64,000 nucleotides of DNA from Bacteroidota bacterium (lineage in GTDB: Bacteria > Bacteroidota > Bacteroidia > AKYH767-A > 2013-40CM-41-45): positions 1 through 64,000 of the forward strand of contig JADKIH010000009.1 of the NCBI GenBank assembly GCA_016721305.1, written 5' to 3'. The position numbers and the translations under genes were made by a program. Below, one piece after another: positions 54,972-63,944 of the stretch; position 1 is the first letter of the stretch; the number at the start of each line of letters is the position of its first letter. The notes under the pieces are model-generated. The model was not told the origin of the DNA. It was given only the letters and a program-made list of their open reading frames with translations, and ran no database searches.

Positions 54972-55850
54972 TTGGGGTTTAAGTCTTATCTTAAACTGGA
55001 GCGCTCCTTGTCTTCAAATTCAATTGAAGCCTATTTGCATGATATTGCCATGCTGGAGCAGTTTCTCACCGTGACTAAACAATCGGTTTCTCCGACAGAA
55101 ATTAAGCTAAATCATCTGCGTGATTTCATCAAGTGGATCAACGATCTTGGATTAAGCGCCCGGAGTCAGGCAAGAATAATTTCCGGACTGAAAGGTTTTT
55201 TCAAGTATTGTCTGATGGAGAATATCATCACCGATGATCCGGCACATTTGCTCGAAGCGCCACGTTTGGGACGCAAGTTGCCCGACACTTTGAGCATCGA
55301 CGACATTAACAATCTTATCGGCGCCATTGATCTTTCGAAGCCTGAAGGCATCCGAAACAAAGCTATGCTAGAAACGCTGTATAGTTGCGGTTTACGGGTA
55401 AGTGAGTTGGTTGGACTTAAACTCTCCAACGTCCATCAGGAAATCGGTTTCCTCAAAGTAACCGGTAAAGGTGATAAGGAACGACTAGTTCCCATCGGTA
55501 GCGTTGCCATCAAACATTTGAGAATTTACATCAATGAAGTTCGTTGTCATATCAAGATTCAACATGGCTTCGAAGATTCAGTCTTTCTTAACAAAAACGG
55601 AAAATCACTCACGCGTGTGATGGTTTTCTTGGTGATAAAATCATTGGCACAAAAAATTCAACTTAAAAAGAGTATCAGTCCACACACGTTCCGACATTCT
55701 TTTGCAACTCATCTCATCGAAGGCGGTGCCGACTTGAGAGCCGTTCAGGAAATGCTGGGACACGAATCGATTACGACTACCGAGATATACACACATTTAG
55801 ACCGAGACTACCTAAGGGCATCCATTATCAAACATCATCCCCGGGCATGA
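54972..55850 (+). CDS. xerD: Site-specific tyrosine recombinase XerD
   Basis: 292 residues from a TTG at 54972. All catalytic residues are visible: Arg in SCGLRVSELVGL, Lys in TGKGDKERLVP, HxxR in SPHTFRHSFATHL, His in LGHESITTT and Tyr in EIYTHLDRDYL. It resolves chromosome dimers at dif together with XerC. The codons just upstream read LSWKSYILGFKSYLKLERSL in the same frame, which matches usual XerD N termini. The true start is probably about seven codons earlier, at CTG 54951 or at a start hidden by a base error. Confidence 0.92.
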   Translation: MGFKSYLKLERSLSSNSIEAYLHDIAMLEQFLTVTKQSVSPTEIKLNHLRDFIKWINDLGLSARSQARIISGLKGFFKYCLMENIITDDPAHLLEAPRLGRKLPDTLSIDDINNLIGAIDLSKPEGIRNKAMLETLYSCGLRVSELVGLKLSNVHQEIGFLKVTGKGDKERLVPIGSVAIKHLRIYINEVRCHIKIQHGFEDSVFLNKNGKSLTRVMVFLVIKSLAQKIQLKKSISPHTFRHSFATHLIEGGADLRAVQEMLGHESITTTEIYTHLDRDYLRASIIKHHPRA

Positions 55851-56692
55851 ACAAACTGATGAAGAATTATATCTCCACTAAATTTCGCTTGTTAAGAATG
55901 AAGCACTTTTTGCTGCTCGTTCCTGTGATATTTATATCCATGACGCTTTTTATCAAATCAAAACCGGCCTCTTCTACTCTGCCTTTCGCTGGCGATACTT
56001 TAGAGTTCTCTGGACACAAATGGCTTTCTAAAGAATCTAACGGTAAGCATACAGGACCCGGGCATAATTACTTTTCGGGTAGTAAAGAAAATGTATATGT
56101 CGATGATAACGGCAAATTGCACTTGCGTCTAACCTATCGCAACGATAAATGGTACTGTCCGGAAGTCCGGATGCTCGAAAATCTGGGATACGGGAGTTAC
56201 ATTTTTCACATTGACTCTCTGATTACGCCGCTTGACAGAGATATCGTAGTAGGACTTTTCATGTATGATCATGATGATACTCTTAATTTTCACAATGAAG
56301 TTGATATCGAATTTTCACAGTGGGGAAAGGACGATGCTTTGAATACTCAATATGTAATTCAACCCAAAGAAGCTGAAGCTTATCGTTTCAATACGGATTT
56401 TAAGCGTTGCACCAGACATGTGATGGAAGTCCGGAAACGAAAGATTGTCTACAAGTCGTATTACGAAAAAGACAGCACTCAAAAATCAAGCTGTCGGCCT
56501 TACTCACGTCATACTATGTCGCTTGACAAGGAGTATAAATCTTCAAACGAAAAGGTAAGCATTAATGTCTGGCTGTATCGTATGTCGGAGCCTTCAAATC
56601 TGAAAGAATTCGAAATCGTTTTTTCGAAATTTGAATTCAAACCGTTTCCACTTGCAGGATTTATTGATCCTAAACCTAACGAAAAAGAGTAA
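55847..56692 (+). CDS. GH16-like exported glycosidase or glycan-binding protein
   Basis: 281 residues. A hydrophobic N-terminal segment (FLLLVPVIFISMTLFIKS) is a signal or anchor. The fold region shows GHNYFSGSKENVYVDDNGKL, CPEVRMLENLGYGSYIFHID and NEVDIEFSQWG. The last contains the E-x-D-x-E catalytic triad of glycoside hydrolase family 16 (E151, D153, E155). It may cut a beta-glucan-type polymer. The start overlaps the xerD stop by four bases. The alternative in-frame ATG at codon 18 (MKHFLLL) would give a more usual signal peptide. Confidence 0.78.
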   Translation: MNKLMKNYISTKFRLLRMKHFLLLVPVIFISMTLFIKSKPASSTLPFAGDTLEFSGHKWLSKESNGKHTGPGHNYFSGSKENVYVDDNGKLHLRLTYRNDKWYCPEVRMLENLGYGSYIFHIDSLITPLDRDIVVGLFMYDHDDTLNFHNEVDIEFSQWGKDDALNTQYVIQPKEAEAYRFNTDFKRCTRHVMEVRKRKIVYKSYYEKDSTQKSSCRPYSRHTMSLDKEYKSSNEKVSINVWLYRMSEPSNLKEFEIVFSKFEFKPFPLAGFIDPKPNEKE

Positions 56693-56694
56693 GT

Positions 56695-57075
56695 ATGCTT
56701 GCCCGCGGTTTCTTTTCTGTCATCCTGCTGATTATTGCAAATTTCTTCATGACATTCGCATGGTACGGACATCTTCAATTCAAAAAATGGAATATCCTTC
56801 AATCGGCCGGACTTGTGTCCATCATTTTGCTTAGCTGGTTGATTGCATTTCTGGAATACATCTTTCAGGTTCCGGGTAACCGTATCGGCTACGAAAACAA
56901 TGGTGGTCCGTTCAATTTATTCCAACTGAAAATAATCCAAGAAGTGATCACGCTTGTCGTTTTTTCCATCTGTAGTATTTACATCTTTAAAACGGATAAG
57001 CTTCAGTGGAATTACCTCGTTGCTTTTGGACTGATGATTTTGGCGGTATTTTTTGTTTTCAAAAAATGGGATTAA
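56695..57075 (+). CDS. Small four-helix membrane protein (DUF486/DMT family)
   Basis: 126 residues with four membrane segments: FFSVILLIIANFFMTFAWYG, IILLSWLIAFLEYIFQVPGN, FQLKIIQEVITLVVFSICSI and YLVAFGLMILAVFFVFKKW. The phrases WYGHLQFK and YIFQVPGNRIGY are typical of DUF486. Substrate or role is unknown. It starts two bases after the GH16-like gene and is cotranscribed with it and xerD. Confidence 0.85.
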   Translation: MLARGFFSVILLIIANFFMTFAWYGHLQFKKWNILQSAGLVSIILLSWLIAFLEYIFQVPGNRIGYENNGGPFNLFQLKIIQEVITLVVFSICSIYIFKTDKLQWNYLVAFGLMILAVFFVFKKWD

Positions 57076-57212
57076 CGCCTCAATTAGAACAGATTCAAGC
57101 AGTTGATTCCTGACCACAGTAGCCTTCTCTGAGCAGACAAAGGCCATTGACGAAATTTATTCACGAATAGAGGGAAATATGAACAATTCCCTTAAAAGGC
57201 GGATAGGTTATT

Positions 57213-57220
57213 TATCTTTA
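57213..57220 (+). promoter_or_regulatory. Weak -7 box of the carboxylase gene
   Basis: TATCTTTA (one mismatch to TAnnTTTG), 18 bases before the ATG at 57239. It lies within the longer frame that opens at 57179. Confidence 0.35.
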
Positions 57221-57238
57221 CCGAATCATCAAATTTTT

Positions 57239-58870
57239 ATGACCAATATCGAATTTAACAAGAATGAAGATGCCATGCGCCAACTGGTCGACCAGTTGAA
57301 ACATCGCCTGTCGAAAATCGCTGAAGGCGGTGGTGCAAAAAATGCTGCCAAGCAAAAAGAGCAAGGAAAAATGCTTGCCCGCGAACGCATCGAATATCTG
57401 ATCGACAAAGGAAGCGACTTCATCGAGATCGGTGCATTTGCTGCCGACGGAATGTATGCCGAATATGGCGGTTGCCCTGCTGCAGGTTCTGTAGCCGGCA
57501 TTGGGTACGTGAGCAAACGTCAGTGCATCATTGTCGCTAACGATGCGACGGTGAAAGCCGGCGCCTGGTTCCCAATGAGCGGAAAGAAAAATCTCCGAAT
57601 GCAAGAAATTGCCATGGAGAATCATCTGCCAATTATTTATCTGGTCGACAGTGCCGGTGTATTTCTTCCGATGCAGGATGAAATCTTTCCTGACAAAGAA
57701 CACTTCGGACGAATTTTTCGCAACAATGCTGTGATGTCGTCGATGGGCATTATCCAAATCGCTGCCATCATGGGTAGCTGCGTTGCCGGCGGTGCCTATC
57801 TGCCTATCATGAGCGACGAAGCAATGATTGTAGACAAGACCGGCTCTATCTTCTTAGCAGGATCTTATTTGGTGAAAGCAGCTATTGGCGAAGACATCGA
57901 CAATGAAACATTAGGCGGAGCAACTACTCAGTGCGAAATTTCGGGAGTGACAGACAATAAATTTCCGAATGATAAAGCAGCTCTCGATCATATCAAGAAT
58001 ATCATGAGCAAGCTCGGCAAGTTTGATTCTGCCGGATTTAATCGTGTGAAAGCAGTAGCTCCGGCAAAAGATCCGAAAGAACTTTATGGAATTGTTCCGA
58101 CCGATGCCAGCAAGCAATACGATATGCACGAAGTCATTTATCGCCTCGTAGATAACAGCGAATTTGACGAGTACAAAGATGCCTACGGTCAGAGTATCAT
58201 CTGCGGATTAGCTCGTATCGATGGCTGGGCTGTTGGTATTGTAGCGAATCAACGTAAAGTGGTAAAAAGCAAAAAAGGTGAAATGCAATTTGGCGGCGTT
58301 ATTTACTCCGACTCGGCCGACAAAGCTGCTCGCTTTATCATGAATTGCAATCAACGTAAAATTCCTCTCGTATTTTTGCAGGATGTAACCGGATTTATGG
58401 TTGGTTCCCGCAGTGAGCAAGGCGGAATTATTAAGGATGGCGCTAAACTGGTTAATGCAATGAGCAATTCCGTTGTTCCGAAATTCACTATCGTTATCGG
58501 AAACTCATACGGCGCCGGTAACTATGCGATGTGCGGAAAAGCATATGATCCCCGACTGATCGTCGGCTGGCCTACGGCTCAGATTGCCGTTATGGGAGGT
58601 TCTCAAGCAGCAAAGACATTATTGCAAATTCAAGTGAGCGCCTTAAAGTCAAAAGGAAAAGAAATCACCAAAGAAGACGAAGCGGAATTACTTAAAACAA
58701 TTACCGATCGATATAACACTCAAACTTCTCCTTATTACGCAGCGAGCAGATTGTGGCTCGATGCTATTATCGACCCAAAAGAAACACGCAAGTGGATCTC
58801 CATGGGAATCGAAGCCGCCGAACATTCGCCGATTACGAAGCAGTACAACGTTGGAATCCTTCAGACATAA
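57239..58870 (+). CDS. Acyl-CoA carboxylase carboxyltransferase (beta) subunit, methylcrotonyl type
   Basis: 543 residues from the ATG at 57239 (MTNIEFNKNEDAMRQLVDQL). Crotonase-fold carboxyltransferase: GKMLARERIEYLIDKGSDFI, GSVAGIGYVSKRQCIIVAND, then PDKEHFGRIFRNNAVMSSMG and GSCVAGGAYLPIMSDEAMIV, which resemble 3-methylcrotonyl-CoA more than propionyl-CoA carboxylases, and QDVTGFMVGSRSEQGGIIKD. It moves carboxyl from biotin to an acyl-CoA in leucine or odd-chain catabolism. The biotin-carrying alpha subunit is not adjacent. Earlier ATG at 57179 is less likely. Confidence 0.9.
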   Translation: MTNIEFNKNEDAMRQLVDQLKHRLSKIAEGGGAKNAAKQKEQGKMLARERIEYLIDKGSDFIEIGAFAADGMYAEYGGCPAAGSVAGIGYVSKRQCIIVANDATVKAGAWFPMSGKKNLRMQEIAMENHLPIIYLVDSAGVFLPMQDEIFPDKEHFGRIFRNNAVMSSMGIIQIAAIMGSCVAGGAYLPIMSDEAMIVDKTGSIFLAGSYLVKAAIGEDIDNETLGGATTQCEISGVTDNKFPNDKAALDHIKNIMSKLGKFDSAGFNRVKAVAPAKDPKELYGIVPTDASKQYDMHEVIYRLVDNSEFDEYKDAYGQSIICGLARIDGWAVGIVANQRKVVKSKKGEMQFGGVIYSDSADKAARFIMNCNQRKIPLVFLQDVTGFMVGSRSEQGGIIKDGAKLVNAMSNSVVPKFTIVIGNSYGAGNYAMCGKAYDPRLIVGWPTAQIAVMGGSQAAKTLLQIQVSALKSKGKEITKEDEAELLKTITDRYNTQTSPYYAASRLWLDAIIDPKETRKWISMGIEAAEHSPITKQYNVGILQT

Positions 58871-58961
58871 ATCAAAAAAATAAAGTCAAAAGCTAAAAGC
58901 TGCCGGGTTTATTCACGGCTTAAGAATTCTCAAAACCCCATCAGCAATTCCCCCCAAGGCA

Positions 58962-58990
58962 ACTTACTACTTACAACTTACTACTTACCA
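58962..58990. repeat. CTTACTACTTACAA element (TTGTAAGTAGTAAG family, inverted)
   Basis: CAACTTACTACTTA twice, followed by drifted CAATTACCACCTACTACCAA up to the next start codon (59010). Confidence 0.85.
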
Positions 58991-59009
58991 ATTACCACCT
59001 ACTACCAAC

Positions 59010-59402
59010 ATGAGCCTACTAACCAAAATCAACAAAGTCAAAGAATTTCACGAGACATTCGGACTTGAATTCCACGAGCAGCCAACAGCCGTAGTTTCAG
59101 ATCGTATCATTGCCTTGCGTCATCGTTTAATGGCAGAAGAGAATGATGAGTATTTGGAAGCATGTCAGAAAGGTGATCTTACACTGATTGCCGATGCTTT
59201 GGGCGACAAAATGTATATCCTTTTCGGGACGATCATCGCTCATGGCTTGCAGCACAAGATTGAAGAAGTTTTCGATGAAATCCACCGTTCGAATATGAGC
59301 AAATTGGATGATCAGGGGAAACCTATTTACCGGGAAGACGGTAAAATCATGAAGAGCGAGAATTACTTCCTGCCTGACATTAAAAGCATTCTGGAAGTTT
59401 GA
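59010..59402 (+). CDS. MazG-like all-alpha nucleotide pyrophosphohydrolase
   Basis: 130 residues: KVKEFHETFGLEFHEQP, then the metal-binding pattern MAEENDEYLEA with DALGDKMYILFGTII, matching the EExxE...ExxD layout of MazG/HisE-fold enzymes, and DEIHRSNMSKLDDQGKPIYR. It probably hydrolyses a nucleoside triphosphate or related compound as a house-cleaning enzyme. The exact substrate is not visible. It is preceded by repeat DNA and followed by thrS after 61 bases. Confidence 0.8.
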   Translation: MSLLTKINKVKEFHETFGLEFHEQPTAVVSDRIIALRHRLMAEENDEYLEACQKGDLTLIADALGDKMYILFGTIIAHGLQHKIEEVFDEIHRSNMSKLDDQGKPIYREDGKIMKSENYFLPDIKSILEV

Positions 59403-59463
59403 TCTTGGGCTCGATTTTCCCGAAAAAACAACGTATATTCGCCCTATTCTTACCCCATAAATT

Positions 59464-61400
59464 ATGATTAAAATTACCTTTCCTGATCAGAAAGTCAGGG
59501 AATACCCGAAAGGTACGAGCGCAATGGAAATTGCGAAAAGTATCAGTGAAGGTCTGGCCCGAAATGTACTCGCCGCCAAAGTAAACGGTGAAACATGGGA
59601 TGCCGGCCGTCCAATCCAGGAAGATTCAACTCTTCAGTTACTGACATGGGAAGACGGTGATGGTAAATCTACCATGTGGCACTCGTCTGCACACTTGATG
59701 GCTGAAGCTCTTGAAGCTATTTATCCGGGCATCAAATTCGGTATCGGCCCTCCGATCGATCACGGTTTCTATTACGACGTTGATCTGGGTGATCACACCT
59801 TGTCGAGTGAAGATTTCAAGAAAATCGAAGACAAGATGATGGAACTCGCCCGTAAGAACGAGAAATACGTCCGCAGAGAAGTATCGAAAGCGGAAGCCCT
59901 CGAATATTTTACGAAGAAAGGCGACAACTACAAGCTCGACCTTATTTCGGAACTTGAAGACGGAAAAATCACTTTCTACGAGCAAGGAAACTTTACGGAT
60001 CTCTGTCGTGGACCTCATATTCCTGATACCGGTTTTATTAAGGCTGCCAAGCTGATGAATATTGCCGGTGCTTACTGGAGAGGCGATGAAAACAACAAAC
60101 AGCTTACCCGTATTTACGGTATCACCTTCCCGAAGAAATCATTGTTGGATGAGTATCTCACGATGCTCGAAGAGGCGAAGAAACGCGATCACCGTAAAAT
60201 CGGAAAAGAGCTCGAGATCTTTACATTCGACGACGATGTAGGTCCGGGCTTACCGCTTTGGTTACCGAATGGTGCCGCTATTATCGAGCAGTTAGAAAAG
60301 TTGGCTAAGTCAACTGAGCAAGCTGCAGGTTACGAGCGCGTTCGCACGCCTCACATTGCGAAGGAGTCAATGTATCTGACAAGTGGTCACTTGCCGTATT
60401 ACGAAGACAGTATGTTCCCTCCTATGATTATGGACGGCGAGAAATACTATCTGAAGGCAATGAATTGTCCGCATCACCATAAGATCTTCAAGGAAATCAA
60501 TCCTTCTTATCGTGATCTCCCTATTCGATTGGCTGAATACGGTACTTGCTACCGATATGAGCAATCGGGTGAGTTGTTCGGACTGATGCGTGTTCGTTGC
60601 TTACAGATGAACGATGCTCACATTTACTGTACGAAAGAACAATTTGCTTCTGAATTCCAGGCGGTGAATGATATGTATCTGAAGTATTTCAAAATCTTCA
60701 ATATTGACAAATACATCATGCGCTTCTCTGTTCACGATCCGAAAAAACTCGGCAAAAGTATGTCGACAATCCGGAATTGTGGAAAGAGACCGAAGACATG
60801 GTACGTCAGGTTCTGATCGATTCGAAAATCCCTTATGTGGAAGTTCAGGATGAGGCAGCCTTTTACGGTCCGAAAATCGACGTTCAGGTTTGGTCAGCAA
60901 TCGGTCGCGAGTTCACTTTGGCCACAAATCAGGTCGATTTCGCGGTTCCTGCTCGTTTTGGGCTGGTTTACAAGAATAATCAGAACAAAATGGACACGCC
61001 GATTTGCATTCACCGGGCCCCACTTGGAACCCACGAACGCTTCATTGGCTTCCTGATTGAGCATTTTGCCGGAAACTTCCCTATCTGGTTAGCTCCCAAA
61101 CAGGTAAGTATCCTTAGTATAAGCGAAAAATTCAACGACTACGCGAAAAAAGTTTTACAATTACTAATAAATTCCGATATTCGCGGCCTCGTTGACATTC
61201 GGGATGAAAAGATTGGTAAGAAGATCCGCGATGCAGAGATGAAAAAAGTTCCTTTCATGCTCATTATCGGAGAGAAAGAATTCAACGAAAACAAAGTATC
61301 TGTCCGTCGTCACGGCTCCGGAGATGTGGGGAACATTCCTCTCGAAGAGTTCGCTAAAATGGTTCAGGATGAAGTAAATAATAGTCTAGGAGTTAATTAA
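59464..61400 (+). CDS. thrS: Threonyl-tRNA synthetase (frameshift corrected)
   Basis: 645 residues. TGS domain (MIKITFPDQKVREYPKGTSA), editing domain HxxxH in WHSSAHLMAEAL, with GNFTDLCRGPHIPDT, then class II motifs (GHLPYYEDSMFP, MNCPHHHKIF, YRYEQSGELFGLMRVRC) and a C-terminal anticodon domain (WLAPKQVSILSISEKFNDYA). One A missing in 60754-60757 breaks the frame. Restoring it gives LGKKYVDNPELWKETEDMVR and the usual total length. First gene of thrS-infC-rpmI-rplT. Confidence 0.96.
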
Positions 61401-61416
61401 ATAATCACAATCCAAC

Positions 61417-61423
61417 AAGGAGG
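61417..61423 (+). promoter_or_regulatory. Strong Shine-Dalgarno of infC
   Basis: AAGGAGG five bases before an ATA codon at 61429. Strong Shine-Dalgarno sites are rare in this window, so this one helps to fix a non-AUG start. Confidence 0.65.
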
Positions 61424-61428
61424 TTCAT

Positions 61429-62045
61429 ATAGCAGCGCCCAATCAACCGAATAGGCCACCATCTTCTTTCAATCGTCCTCCGGGAAGCCGTCCACCATTC
61501 ATGTGGCCGCGGTCCGGTGAAGAAAAGAAGACGAGCATCGTATCAATGAAAAAATTCGCGTCCCTAAGGTTCGTCTGGTGGGTGATAATATTACGAGCGA
61601 CATTTATTCAACTGAAGATGCATTAAAACTGGCTAAAGAACAGGAGCTGGATCTCGTTGAAATCGTTCCAACGGCTGATCCCCCAGTGTGTCGGATTGTC
61701 GATTATCAGAAATTCCTCTACGACAAGAAAAAGAAAGAGAAAGAATTAAAATCGAAGCAGGGAAAACAGGTCGTTAAAGAAATTCGTTTCGGCCCGAATA
61801 CCGATGAGCATGACTTCAATTTCAAAGTCAAGCACGCGATGAACTTTCTCGAAGAAGGAAATAAAGTAAAGGCTTACGTTCACTTCCGCGGCCGTTCGAT
61901 CGCCTACAAGGAAAAAGGAGAAATCATCCTCCTCAAATTTGCTCAGGCATTGGAAGAATACGGAAAGGTAGAATTACTGCCGAAGTTAGAAGGAAACAGG
62001 ATGTTTATTCACTTAGCTCCTATTCCTGTTAAGAAGAAGAAATAA
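61429..62045 (+). CDS. infC: Translation initiation factor IF-3 with an ATA start (frameshifts corrected)
   Basis: About 204 residues. The frame from ATA 61429 reads AAPNQPNRPPSSFNRPPGSR, a Pro/Asn-rich extension common in Bacteroidota IF-3. After a shift near 61496-61505 it reads GRGPVKK. After one extra A in 61523-61526 it reads EDEHRINEKIRVPKVRLVGD, then the domain body DNITSDIYSTEDALKLAKEQ and the C-terminal KVELLPKLEGNRMFIHLAPI. Removing two bases gives 205 codons. No ATG, GTG or TTG precedes. IF-3 rejects non-AUG starts, so a rare start would allow self-regulation as known for E. coli infC (AUU). Confidence 0.88.
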
Positions 62046-62072
62046 TTGTAACAAGTATAAATAGTCAAGCTA

Positions 62073-62267
62073 ATGCCTAAAACTAAAACACATTCCGGTG
62101 CAAAGAAACGGTTCAAATTAACCGGTACCGGAAAGATTAAAAGGAAACATGCTTACAAGAGCCACATCCTGACAAAGAAGGAAACAAAGCGCAAGCGTAA
62201 TCTTACGCATGCAGGTTTGGTTTCAACTGCGGACACGAATCGTGTGGAGCACATGTTAGTTATGTAA
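62073..62267 (+). CDS. rpmI: 50S ribosomal protein L35
   Basis: 64 residues, highly basic: MPKTKTHSGAKKRFKLTGTG then KIKRKHAYKSHILTKK and RKRNLTHAGLVSTAD. Full length and intact. It sits 27 bases after infC in the IF3-L35-L20 operon. Confidence 0.97.
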   Translation: MPKTKTHSGAKKRFKLTGTGKIKRKHAYKSHILTKKETKRKRNLTHAGLVSTADTNRVEHMLVM

Positions 62268-62359
62268 TCCTAATTAATCCAAAACAACAATCTATTTATT
62301 AACCCGGCCACAAGCTCAAGATCCCCTGACGGGACGCTTTCGCCAAAAACCAACAAACA

Positions 62360-62702
62360 ATGCCTCGTTCAGTCAATGCCGTCGCATCCCGTGCACGGAG
62401 AAAAAAAATGTTCAAACTCGCCAAAGGTTACTGGGCGCGAGGGAAATGTTCTTACAGTCGCTAAGAACACAGTAGAAAAAGGTCTCGGTTATGCTTACCA
62501 TGATCGTCGTACTAAAAAACGTAACTTCCGTTCACTCTGGATTCAACGTATCAATGCCGGTGCTCGTGAGCACGGTCTGAGCTACTCTGAGTTAATGGGT
62601 AAAATACACGCAAAGAATCTTGGCCTGAATCGTAAGACTCTCGCTGATCTCGCCATGAATCACCCTGATGCTTTCAAAGCAGTGGTTGATTCGGTGAAAT
62701 AA
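62360..62702 (+). CDS. rplT: 50S ribosomal protein L20 (frameshifts corrected)
   Basis: The ATG at 62360 opens MPRSVNAVASRARRKKMFKL, then AKGYW. One G is missing at 62433-62435 and another at 62441-62443. Restoring both gives YWGARGNVLTVAKNTVEKGL and a total of 114 residues, the normal L20 size. The intact later part reads YAYHDRRTKKRNFRSLWIQR. L20 nucleates 23S rRNA folding and in some bacteria represses its own operon. It is the last gene before a strong terminator. Confidence 0.95.
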
Positions 62703-62733
62703 AGATAACTACGCCATAGTTTTTAGTGAATGA

Positions 62734-62766
62734 AAAGAGGACCGGAAACGGTTCTCTTTTTTTTTG
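62734..62766 (+). terminator. Terminator of the thrS-infC-rpmI-rplT operon
   Basis: AAAGAGGACCG (62734-62744) pairs with 62749-62759 (one G-U) over a GAAA loop, then about ten T. Confidence 0.9.
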
Positions 62767-62837
62767 TCCCCCTCTCACACTCTGACTCCTTGTGACTATA
62801 ACAAGCGTGTCACACTTTGCGAAATATTATGTTAAAC

Positions 62838-62901
62838 CCGATTAGCTGATTAGCTGATTAGTTGATTGGCTGATTAGCTGATTAGCTAATCAGCTAATTG
62901 A
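62838..62901. repeat. AGCTGATT octamer tract at the TPR gene end
   Basis: Six to seven copies of GATTAGCT with small variants, with a partial inverted copy (AGCTAATCAGCTAATT) at the right end. It abuts the stop codon of the TPR gene (62902-62904), which itself lies in an AATTAG unit. Confidence 0.88.
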
Positions 62902-63923
62902 CTAATTTGCCAATTGCTGCAAGCGAGCCTTCGCCTCCTTGTAAGTTGGAACAACACCCAAAGCCGCCGTGTAGTCTTTCCGTGCGGAGGCTTTATCGCC
63001 CAGCATTTCATAGCACACTCCCCTGTTGTAAAAAGCTTCAGCGTATTGGTCGTTTGTGCGAATAGCATCGGTATAATTCACTATGGCGTCTTTGTAGTTT
63101 TTGCGCATTACGGAATTGATATATCCCATATTGTAATACGCATCAGAATAGCTGGGATCAATTTTCAAAATAGTTCGATAATCAAGCATTGCCTTGTCGA
63201 CTTCATTGGTGTTCTGCAAAAACAATCCTCGATTATAAAGTGCCTCAGTACTGGAAGGACGAAGCCTCAGGGCATTATTATAATATTGAAGTGCAAGGAA
63301 ACTTCTTCTGACAGAATAAATATTACCCAGCTGAATGTATGCATCGTAATCTTCAGGCTGTAAATCGACAACGGTATTAAAACTGGAAACTGCCAAAGCT
63401 GTATCACCCTTTTCCTTATAGACAAAGCCCTTTAGATAATAGGCTTTCACCAGATGCTTATCGATTTTCAATGCTTCATTTGCATAGAAAATACTTTTCT
63501 GATAACCCTTGATATAGAAGTATAACTCAGATAACTTTAAATATCCTTCCGGATTCTTAGGATCAATCTTCGTGACTCTTTCAAAACAGTCTGAAGCTTT
63601 TCTTATTTGATAAGTCTTAAAACTGATATCGGCGAGCAATAACAAATACGGAACCTTATTCGAATCCAACTGAACAGCTTTAGATGCATCGGAAAATGCA
63701 GAACTCATCACATTACGCTGAACAAAAATCTGAGCTCGCTGGAAATACAAATCAGCTTTTTCAGGATTTGCCTGAATACCGTCGTTCAATTCAGTAAGAT
63801 TGTCTTTGGGGTTGCTTTCTCCGCAGGAACATTTGTTTTGAGAGCGTCTTTCTTTTCGGACCGGTGCAAGAGAAAACCAATCAGGAGGATCGAGAGAATA
63901 TATACCGGGCGGATGAATTTCAT
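62902..63923 (-). CDS. TPR-repeat protein with probable N-terminal membrane signal
   Basis: About 340 residues with some eight tetratricopeptide repeats (ADLYFQRAQIFVQRN, EGYLKLSELYFYIKGYQKSI, AYYLKGFVYKEKGDTALAVS, AYIQLGNIYSVRRSFLALQY, ALYNRGLFLQNTNEVDKAML, AYYNMGYINSVMRKNYKDAI, AFYNRGVCYEMLGDKASARK). As read the N terminus starts from a TTG at 63930 with no signal. The ATG at 63923 in another frame gives MKFIRPVYILSILLIGFLL, a membrane signal. A frameshift within the first 25 codons is therefore likely. TPR proteins are scaffolds; the partner is unknown. Confidence 0.8.
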
Positions 63924-63944
63924 GCCGCAAAAATAGTAAAAAGG

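Noticed and set aside
54972..55850. xerD as the integrase of a genomic island.
   Set aside because: It is the housekeeping XerD type, with no attachment repeats, tRNA gene or phage genes nearby.
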